64,000 bases of DNA from Lepus europaeus (taxonomy: Eukaryota; Chordata; Mammalia; Lagomorpha; Leporidae). Of this stretch, positions 56,134 through 64,000 are shown one piece after another (position 1 is the first letter of the stretch; every line of letters starts with the position of its first letter). The DNA is taken from NCBI RefSeq assembly GCF_033115175.1, contig NC_084847.1:44997905-45061904 (forward strand), written 5' to 3'. A program made the translations under genes and the position numbers. Under the pieces are notes generated by a model. The model was not told where the DNA came from. It ran no database searches and saw only the letters and a program-made list of their open reading frames with translations.

Positions 56134-57640
56134 AGTATGTACCCATTTAACAATTTTTTTCTTTTAATAACTAAATATTGCCCACTTACTCAGAAAAGTT
56201 TTCTCCTTTGAGACAAACTTTTGGTTTGCATAAGTGAAACCTTATAGAAAGTGTATTTTAGAATTTCTGAGTTGGAAACATATTGAGAATGAAGTTTGAA
56301 CTGCCATGCTGATCTTTAAGCAAGCCTCTAAAATCTCCACCCACTGTTTCAGCATCAGCTATACTTTTTTTAGTGTAAGTACCACCATTCAAGATTAATG
56401 TAATAAAACAAAGTAGGCATCATTGTCTTCTACTGAAAACTGCATGATATATTAATTCAAATAATATTTCATGAAAAAGTTTACATGTAAAATATATCCT
56501 CAGTCATAAACTAACCAGTTTTTCTTTATCCACTACCATTTCCACTTGTGAGATGGGCAATTCCTCCTCAGAGATATAGAAATATTAAATTGTTGCTCTA
56601 AATTTTGTAGAGGAAGGATCATCAGTATAAGATCAAGGACATAGCCAGTAAAATGGGAAGTTAAAAATGCAGTCACACAAAATCATCTCATGGTCACACA
56701 CAGAACAGTCACACACAAAAAGTCAAGACTAGTTTAAAGGGGGAAAGCCAAATTATTATTACTTTAAAATTTAATTATAACAGATTTTGTTGGCATTAAA
56801 ATTAGAGGCATCTTAAATTTGAATAATGCATATGTACCAAAAACAAGAAACTAAATTTGGTAGAAATAGGGAGATGAATTTTTCCAGTAATTATACATTG
56901 GAAGGTAGAAATCAATTTAAATAAAGACAAACTCCATTGTTTACAATGATTGTGCTACAGATTTAATCTTCAGTAGTGCATTAGTAAACTATTCACGTTT
57001 AGATCTTCACCTTGAGATTTGACAGCTGTTTCTTGGTAAACTCTCAGTACCTTGAGCAAATAAACTGGTCTTCCATGTGCTTTAGTACCCTTAAAATTTT
57101 TCCATTATCTATAGAAAATATATATTATAACATATAATATTATAAATATATGTATATATACACACAAATCACCTGCCATGTGGGCAGGGCAAAATACATA
57201 CTTTCATAACAAAACTATAATGCACCTCTCAAATATGAACAATATACACATAATGCATGGTATACAGTATTTACAAAATACAAAATATAATGCAAGCTGT
57301 TTATATATAGCTTTTAAAACTCATCGTTTGTACTCTTACAAAGCAACAAGGCAGCTTTCCAGATCTGTACCAACTTCCAAGAGTCCAGGGAGTTGGGAAA
57401 AAACTATGTTTTACATATGTATTGAAATCTGAAATCTTAAGTTTGCATTTCAGCAGTGTTTTCAAGTACACCGCTATCAGCTCCCCATTTTGGTTGGAAT
57501 TTTCAACAGGGCTTCCCATCCAGTGACTAGGAGGCTCTGGAAGAACAGTAGGAGATGGTGGATTACTACATTTCATGCCAGCATAATTTTCCTTTTGGCT
57601 CACTTCAGTTAGAAATGCTGATTTCTTCAAATGCATGTTT
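56134..57640. other. Unassigned AT-rich stretch
   Basis: About 1.5 kb with no SINE, which is rare in this window, and no recognised gene. A (TA)n-rich patch lies at about 57,116-57,165. Short frames show no domain. Confidence 0.4.
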
Positions 57641-58559
57641 TTAATATTCTCTGTATTTTTAAAAGGTCTTTTTTTTCCTGCTTCTGAATTCTATCAGATG
57701 AATCAGAGTCCTGCCATAAGTTACTTTCATTTTTTTTGTAGGAGTCATCTTGGTCACTGGCAACTTAGGTTTGCTTTTCTGTCTATTTTTGGTTGTTCAC
57801 TCACTTGTATAGCATTGACAAGCTGGCTGTGGGAAAGGGTAACTTTCTCTGATTTTCCTATCTTTGATTTTAAAACCTCTTATCTGGGCGGGAGTTGGCC
57901 AGATGCTGCGGGTCACAGTGGCCCAGGGACCAAGTTCACTCCCTCAGTTGGCTTGCTGTCCCAGGAGCCAGGCATGAGACAGCAGCCTGGCCTGGGGCCT
58001 CCTGCACCCTGCTCTGTCCTGCCACCCGGATGGGCCGCGCTCCAGCCTCTGTCAGTGCTGCGATACTGGTGGAAGCGGCTGGACAGCTGACCCATCAGGC
58101 TGACCCATACCTTGTTCACCACTTCTTCTGCGCCACCTGAAGGGTGCCTCCCGCATCATGGGGCTGCAGTTAGGCAGAGCTACTGGAGCGCAAGGTTGGG
58201 GGATCACACAGGAGATGTCTCCCTCTAGGAAGTGAGGGAGGAAGAGGGTCGGGGTCAGCACCCAGGAGTCTGGGATCCAGGGTAAAGGCGGCAGAGCTGT
58301 GGTCACCATCAGGAGGGTCCTGGAGTAACCGCTAGCAGAAAAGCCAAGCGGCGCAAGCAGGCCACCCAGGATGAAGGGCACCTGCTGCTGGACAGAGACA
58401 GAGGTCAGAGTGCTAGGAAGAAAGTGGCTCAGCAAGAAGTGGAGGAAAAGGGGGAGGAAGTGAAGCCATTGTGATTCCAGGGCAGTGGTGGTGGTTTCTG
58501 CTGAGAGAGCCAGAAAGAAGTGCAGACCACAGACCACGGGGACAGTGGCAGAGCAGCAA
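57641..58559. other. Unassigned stretch with GC-rich part (57,890-58,560)
   Basis: The composition jumps to GC-rich at about 57,890 and ends where old L1 begins at about 58,560. A minus-strand frame (58,052-58,582) would give a hydrophobic peptide with LPLFLHFLLSHFLP and ILGGLLAPLGFSASGYSR. It could be a decayed membrane-protein exon or retrocopy, but I do not recognise it and would not name it. Confidence 0.35.
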
Positions 58560-59028
58560 CAGTGATTCATGTCTGACCACAAAGGAATAAGATTCTTCTG
58601 TTTGGATAATTACACAAAAACATGGCCCGTAAACAACACTCTGTGAAATGAACAACAGATCATTGAAGAAATCAGAAGTCAAGTCTAAAACTATCTTGAA
58701 ACAAACAAACAATATTGGAGACACAAAATCTCAAATCTTGGGAACACAGCAAAAGCAATAATAACAAATGTATAGTAAGAAGCAACTAGATTTTTTAAAG
58801 CAAAATTTTCAAATAAACAACCTAACAAAGCATCTCAAATACCATGAAAAGTAAGAACAAAACAAAAATTAGTAAAAGAATAGAAATATCCATGATAGAA
58901 AAATAACAAATGAAATAGAGTCTAAAAAATACAAATGTCCAGTGAAATGAAGAATTGTTTTCTTGAAAATATCAAGAAACACAACAAACTTGTGGCTGGA
59001 ATGACCAAGATAAGAAAAGAAGAATGCA
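58560..59028 (+). mobile_element. Old L1, ORF2 segment 1
   Basis: The L1 ORF2 order from S-D-H-K-G-I to the K-x-R-x-K region is readable: TGACCACAAAGGAATAAG, AACAACAGATCATTGAAG, ACAGCAAAAGCAATAATAA and CTGGAATGACCAAGATAAG. All frames are broken. A GC-rich insertion interrupts it at 59,028 and L1 resumes at 61,471. Confidence 0.85.
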
Positions 59029-61470
59029 GGCATGGGGTGTCTGGGACTGTGGGTCTGGTGGAAATGAACCCTGCAGCATGGGGGTGGGGTCTGGGCCTGC
59101 TCGGTGCCAGGCTGCGCCCCTGCCTTCCTCACCCACTCTGACACCTTCTCTGAGCCTCATCCAACCCATGAATGGGGCCTGCCGGTGGGAGAGAGAGGAC
59201 AAGACCCAGGCGAGGGCTTCCTAGCAGGACGGGAGGAAGCAGCTGGGTGAGGGTCCCTTCACTTCTTCATTTGATCATTCATCCGTCCTTTGCTGGAGCC
59301 CCCTGGGGTCAGCCACCAAGGCCATCACAGCCCCTGCATTCGCGGGTCAGACGCCAACCACTGAGGGGGAGGCTGGGAAGGGAGAGGGGGTGGGGGGACA
59401 TGACTCCCAGCAGACTGAGGTGGGTACGGAGGAGCTAGGCTGGGAGGGCCGTTCCTGGGGTCTGGTGACCAGGTGAGGGGGTGGCTGCCAAGAGCTGTGA
59501 GTCGGGGTGGGGACGGCTGTTGAGAGCTGCTAGTTGGGTGCCAGTGGCATCCGACACCTGCTTTAGGGAGCTCTTTCTGGACGCTGGAAGTCGAGGTAGA
59601 GGTGGGAAGTCATGTCAGTCATGGCACGGTGGCTTGTGGCTTGTGCTGCGGCCAGGTTGGTGGCCAGGGTCCAGGGCTGACTCTGTGTAGCTGAGGCTGG
59701 GGTGTGTTGAGGGGGGAGCAGCAGCCTCTGCTATGGGCCTCACTCTTCCCAGGCCCTCCCTGGAGGGGGCACCCATCACCTGGCCACATGTGATGCAGAT
59801 ACTCGGCTGCCCAGAGGCCCTTGGTCTCAAACCAGGAGAGCAGACAGCTGGCTGGGCGTGGCCTCACCCTGCGCCCTGCTGGAGGAAATCAGAGATGAGT
59901 GCAGCCCCCACCCTGGCTCCTCTTGGTCAGGGCCCAGGGACAGCAAGGGCAGCAGGCAGGGGAATGACTGCGGCCCTGAGGCCTTGGGACTGCTCCCATG
60001 GGGCCTGGACGGGGTGAGGGTTTACAGGTCTGGATGGACCCTGAGGAAGCTGTGAAATCAGTGGCCTTGGCAGAGACGGAGGCGGGGCAACGAGGGCTGA
60101 GGACGTGCCTGGCTGGGCCCAGCCAACCCCTCCTGAAAGGCCCAGGAACTCAGCCACAGCGGGGGAGCAGAGACCTGGCCGTCAGGGGACTGAGGAATGT
60201 TCTTGGCTTCCTCTGGGCCTGTTGCACTGTGTCTTGTTTTCTGGGAAACAAATGTAGGGTTTGAAGCCCTTTCCCGTGTGCACGGAGGCTGGCACATGTC
60301 AGCAGGCTCTCAAGGCCACAGAGGCCCCTGTGGAGACCCCAGCCCCTGGTGTCCCCACGGGCACCCTTGACCGTGACCTAGGCCTGGCACTGCCCTGACC
60401 TGTGGCTCCTCCTGCTGCTGGCTTGGGCCCAGTGGGAGGTGGAGGTGGTGGCTGCCACTCCCACATCCTGGGCTGATGGAGCCCCAGGTCCTGCCCCCTG
60501 AGTGGCCTCTCAGGAATTCTTCATGCCCATGGCCCAAGGGTCCTACCCAGGATCCTCTGGGCCTCCTGGTCCGCCACTGTCTCTGCCTTACTTTCCCTGG
60601 ACTACTGACCCCTACCCGGCCTTGGGTCTCCCAGCTGGGCTTGAAGCCCCTCGTGACCCCTTAACCCTAGCCCCCACCCTGCACCAGCTCGGCTCCAAGC
60701 TAGAAGCCCTTCCCTCCATGGCCATGCCTTCCTCTCCTCGGACATGGTCTCTCCTGCCCCGTGGTCTTTACCCTCCCCAGCAACACCTGCCCAGGACACT
60801 TGGAGCTTCTTTCTAGCCGGGGGCCGCCTCTGTGCCTGCCTGGGGGACAGAGGGCGCAAGTACTGGCGGCACCTCCAGGAACCCCTGGGCCCTCAATGGG
60901 GTGGCCGAGCACAGGAGAGCCTGGGGCGAGGGAGAAACAGCACAGGGAAGCCCGAGACCACTGCCCACTCATGGCTGACCAGTGGCCAGCTGCTCCTATG
61001 GCCACCACAGTGGGAGGGCCTGATCCAGGGTGGCCCTGGAAACCCAGAGCAGGTGAGGCTCCCCTGGCCCTCTCCTGGTGACCTGTTCTGCCCTGGAGAC
61101 CCCAGCTGGGAGTTGGCTGCTGGTGCCCAGTCTTCCTGGGGGTCTCCTGGCCTCCCTGAGTGTTAACAGCACAGCCCCATGAATGCCTATGGCTCCAGGG
61201 GCTCCTGGCTGCCTGGCATCCCTGAAAGGCAGGTCAGTGGGCCGAGGGCTGAGGGCGACTGCAGCGTGTGATGCCACAGAGTGGCCACACATGGTTTCTG
61301 TCTGGGCCCACAGAACGCCCAGTGCCAGAGTGACCTGTGTGCCCTGGGGACCACCCCACTGCCCGATGCTGGCACAGAGGAGGAAGAGACACAAGGAGTG
61401 CTCTGTCTTTCTGTTCGGTTTTCCCATAGACCCACAGACTGTGCTAAAATAATCCCCTTCTCTGAAAAAA
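59029..61470 (+). mobile_element. 2.4-kb GC-rich retrocopy inserted in old L1
   Basis: Compositionally unlike the L1 on both sides and ending at an A-run (about 61,465-61,472). The flanks repeat a short word, AAGAAGAATGCA (59,017-59,028) and AAGAAAAATGCA (61,471-61,482), that L1 has only once at this place (the agaaGACTCA-like word after A-K-K-R). This indicates a target-site duplication and so a retroposition in plus orientation. The longest plus frames (140 and 106 codons at 60,744-61,166 and 60,761-61,081) overlap, are Pro/Gly-rich and match nothing I know. The source could be a non-coding or unspliced GC-rich transcript. No canonical AATAAA is visible near its 3' end; AAATAATC at 61,446 is the closest. 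Confidence 0.65.
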
Positions 61471-62424
61471 AAGAAAAATGCAAAAAAATAGTATCAGAGA
61501 TACAAAGGAATCTTGCAAAACTGATACCACAGAAAAACAAAGGATTATTAGCAACTATAACATAAATAACTATAGAACATGGAAAACCAAAGATAAATAA
61601 ATACATTTATTGACACATATATCAAAATTGTACCATGAACAAATGGAATACTGGAGTGCACCAATGACTAGTAATAAAATTGAATCAGTAAATGAAATTT
61701 CCTAATGAATAAAAACCTAGGACTAGATGGTTTTGCTGCTGAATTCCACTAATATTTTAGTGAATCATCTTCTCAAACTTTTCCAAGAAGCAAGAATCAC
61801 CCTAAATCCATCTGAAGAGGTAATGTTACCTTAATACCAAAACCAAATAGGGAAACAACAACCAAAAAGGAAACTATAAACAAATGTGCAGAAATTTAAA
61901 CAAGATATTAGCCAATAGAGTATAACAGAATATTAAATTCTCATCCACCATGATCATGGAAAATTTTTGCAAGGAATGCAAGGATTATTCAACATATAAA
62001 ATTCAGTAAGTGTAATGCATCACAATAAAAGAATGAAAGATTAAAATCTCTTATAATCATTTCAAAGGATGCAGAAAAATCATCTGATAGTATTCTACCC
62101 CATTCATTATCAAAATCTCAAAGAAATTAAGTATGAGAGGATCATAGATCAATATAATAAATGCTAAACAAGTACTGACATACCACAATAGATATCATGC
62201 TAAATTGGAAAACATTACAGATTTTTTTAACTATCTAGCACAAAAGAAGAATATATACTCTCATTGCTCTTATAAATGTAGTGGAAATCTTAGCCAGAGA
62301 AATTAGGAAAAAATAAAAAAGTTAAAAGACTGTATAAGTAGCAAAGAAATAACTCAAAATTTCCCTGTTTGCAGATGATATGTTGCTGTCTACAGAAAGA
62401 CCTACAGAGAATGTAAGACTTTAT
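61471..62424 (+). mobile_element. Old L1, ORF2 segment 2 (RT)
   Basis: Continues the L1 order after the GC-rich insert with GATACCACAGAAAAACAAAG, then ACTAGATGGTTTTGCTGCTG, and TTGCAGATGATATGTTGCTG for the A-D-D region. Many frameshifts and stops. The young L1 tail at 62,425 interrupts it. Confidence 0.88.
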
Positions 62425-62588
62425 ATGGAGAGAATTGAAAATGAGTCTTGATGTGAATGGAAGGGGAGAGGGAGCGGGAAAGGGGAGGGTTGCGGGCGGG
62501 AGGGAAGTTGTGGGAGGGGGGAAGCCATTGTAACCCATAGGCTGTGCTTTGGAAGTTTATATTCATTAAATAAAAGTTTAATAAATGG
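62425..62588 (+). mobile_element. Young L1, 3' end only
   Basis: About 160 bp nearly identical to the end of the intact element (AGAGAATTGAAAATGA, then GGGAGGGTTGCGGGCGGGAG, then AACCCATAGGCTGTG and AATAAAAGTTT). It is a strongly 5'-truncated insertion in the same orientation as its older host L1. Its source is the same subfamily as 50,027-56,119. The A-tail is very short. Confidence 0.92.
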
Positions 62589-63149
62589 AAAAAAAGAAAT
62601 ACAATAAAGTTACATGACACAAATTCAAGATACAAAAAGTAGTAGCATTTTATATGCCAATAACAAACTTGTTGATAAAGAAATCATAGAAGTAGTATCA
62701 TCCATAATTGCTGCTACAAAACAAAATGTTTAGTAATCAATTTAACTAAAGTTATGAATAACCTCTACAGGGAAAATTTCAAAATGCTGATGAAAACTCA
62801 AAGAAAAAAGAGATATGTCTCCCATGTTCAAGAATTGGAGAGTTTATCTTATTAAAAGGTTAACACCACCTAGAGTTGACATACACATTAAATCCCATCT
62901 CTATCAAAATAACAATAGAATTCTTTACGTAATTAGAAGAAGCATTTCCTAAAATTCATATGTAAACACATAGGACCCTTAATAGACAAAGCAATCTTGA
63001 GGAAAAAGAAAACCTCTGGCTGCATCCCTAATTTTCTAATGAGTAACTTCAAAAAACACACACAAACACTTGCATATGGTTCTGCTGAACTATGTTTTTT
63101 ATTACATGTACTCATTATTTAGTAGAGTATTAAGCCTTTGATTAGAATG
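62589..63149 (+). mobile_element. Old L1, ORF2 segment 3
   Basis: L1 resumes after the young tail: AGTAGCATTTTATATGCCAA (the S-T-A-F-V-Y-T region), CATGTTCAAGAATTGGAGAG, and GACAAAGCAATCTTGAGG. The SINE at about 63,150 interrupts it. The last roughly 100 bp are weakly matched. Confidence 0.85.
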
Positions 63150-63502
63150 TAAATTTAGCCTGCGTGGTGGCTCAACAGGCTAATCCTCCGCCTAGCGGCA
63201 CCGGCACACTGGGTTCTAGTCCCGGTCGGGGTGCAGGATTCTGTCCCGGTTGCCCCCCTTCCAGGCCAGCTCTCTGCTATAGCCCGGGAGTGCAGTGGGG
63301 GATGGCCCAAGTGCTTGGGCCCTGCACCCCATGGGAGACCAGGATAAGTCCCTGGCTCCTGCCTTCGGATCAGCGCAGTGCCGGTCGCAGCACGCTGGCC
63401 GTGGCGGCCATTGGAGGGTGAACCAACTGCAAAAGGAAGACCTTTCTCTCTGTCTCTCTCTCACTGTCCACTCTGCCTGTCAAAAAATAAAAAAAAAGAA
63501 TG
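63150..63502 (+). mobile_element. CSINE, 'AGGCTAATCCTCC' head type, inserted in old L1
   Basis: Plus-strand full-length SINE with CAGGCTAATCCTCCGCCTAG and TTCTAGTCCCGGTCGGGGTG, CpG-rich and therefore young. TAGAATGTAAATTTA on the left and AGAATGTAAATTCA on the right indicate a target-site duplication. Confidence 0.95.
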
Positions 63503-63660
63503 TAAATTCAAAATGTTAACTCAAAAATGCACATAACTATCATAATGAAAACAGCATATTTCTGGCATAAAAAGCAAACACATATAACAATGGAATGGGA
63601 TAGAGATCTGAGAAATAAATACCCAAATCTTTAGCCAAGTAATAAATAGCAGGACTCCCA
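63503..63660 (+). mobile_element. Old L1, ORF2 segment 4
   Basis: AAAACAGCATATTTCTGGCA and CAATGGAATGGGATAGAG match the K-T-A-W-Y-W-Y-R and Q-W-N-R-I-E region of the intact ORF2 (about 54,370-54,425). It confirms that the L1 spans all the insertions listed from 58,560. Confidence 0.85.
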
Positions 63661-63935
63661 TTAGCAAACACATACTTCGCATTTATTTGGCACCTACTAC
63701 AGTCTTATTGTCTGCATATTATAGGGCAGAAAACAGAGACCCATAGAGAGGAGGAAACACTCTCAGAATTGTTTGCCACTCAGCCTGATGACAAAGCTGT
63801 CAATCAGGCTCTCTGCCTAGGCCAGCAATGGGGAAAGCAGATAACTAATTGGAAGAAACTCTTGTCCCAGAAGTGCTACCTGTGACTTCAGGCACTCTCC
63901 CCTGCTCTATCTGAGCATCTGGTTTCTGTTTTTTT
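63661..63935. other. Unassigned stretch
   Basis: About 275 bp of mid-GC DNA. The words AGGCAGAAAACAGAGACCCA and GGCACCTACTACAGTC suggest an old MIR- or L2-type repeat, too weak to assign. Confidence 0.3.
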
Positions 63936-64000
63936 TTTTCAAAAAAGATATATTTAGTTTATTAAGGCAGAGTAACAGAGAGGGTTGGGGGGACAGACAG
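63936..64000 (-). mobile_element. Antisense CSINE tail, cut by window edge
   Basis: A T-run, TTTATTAAGGCAGAGTAACA and GAGAGGG match the 3' end of a minus-strand CSINE that continues outside the window. Confidence 0.75.

Noticed and set aside
57635-58090. 151-codon plus frame with a hydrophobic start
   Set aside because: It crosses the composition boundary at about 57,890 and shows no family resemblance. A chance frame is more likely.

Overview
The window is mammalian nuclear DNA from a lagomorph, most likely a leporid such as the European rabbit. About two dozen tRNA-derived C-type SINEs (CSINEs) carry the lagomorph signature: a tRNA-like head, a CT-rich stretch and an (AATAAA)n tail. The LINE-1 copies, including one intact element, look like the rabbit L1 family. 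No intact host protein-coding gene is visible. The only intact long reading frames with recognisable domains are the two of the LINE-1 at 50,027-56,119. Species assignment is inference from repeat content.

Layout. Bases 1-20,911 are AT-rich repeat-dense DNA: SINEs in both orientations, old antisense L1 pieces, three fossils of MaLR-type LTR elements, and one short GC-rich promoter-like block with a CRE and a CCAAT box (about 6,680-7,262). An antisense L1 with an internal fold-back inversion (16,517-20,911) ends abruptly inside its ORF1 at a 17-kb GC-rich minisatellite (20,912-37,895). The minisatellite monomer is 69-71 bp, so there are roughly 240 units. Its middle holds three near-identical 2.02-kb higher-order copies (24,075-30,105), and its right end (from about 34,030) uses different monomer variants. 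After a spacer of about 360 bp, a second, more diverged array of about 68-bp units runs to 41,275 and opens with one inverted monomer.

Bases 41,276-50,012 return to SINE and L1 debris. They hold two relics of host genes: a 0.7-kb CREB1 retro-fragment fused to the tail of a SINE (47,293-48,235), and a type-1 vomeronasal receptor pseudogene fragment on the minus strand (49,385-49,685).

Bases 50,013-56,133 hold a complete L1 flanked by a perfect 14-bp target-site duplication. It has a GC-rich tandem-repeat 5' UTR, a 345-codon ORF1 and a 1,274-codon ORF2 with all canonical endonuclease, reverse-transcriptase and Cys-motif residues, a G-rich 3' UTR and a poly-A tail. It is a good candidate for a recently active element and the kind of machinery that mobilises the SINEs and made the retro-fragments here.

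Bases 56,134-64,000 contain AT-rich unassigned DNA, a GC-rich unassigned block, and an old L1 broken up by three insertions: a 2.4-kb GC-rich retrocopy of unknown origin with a poly-A tail and target-site duplication, a young L1 3' end, and a CSINE. The most unusual parts of the window are the minisatellite pair, the CREB1-SINE chimera and the GC-rich retrocopy.
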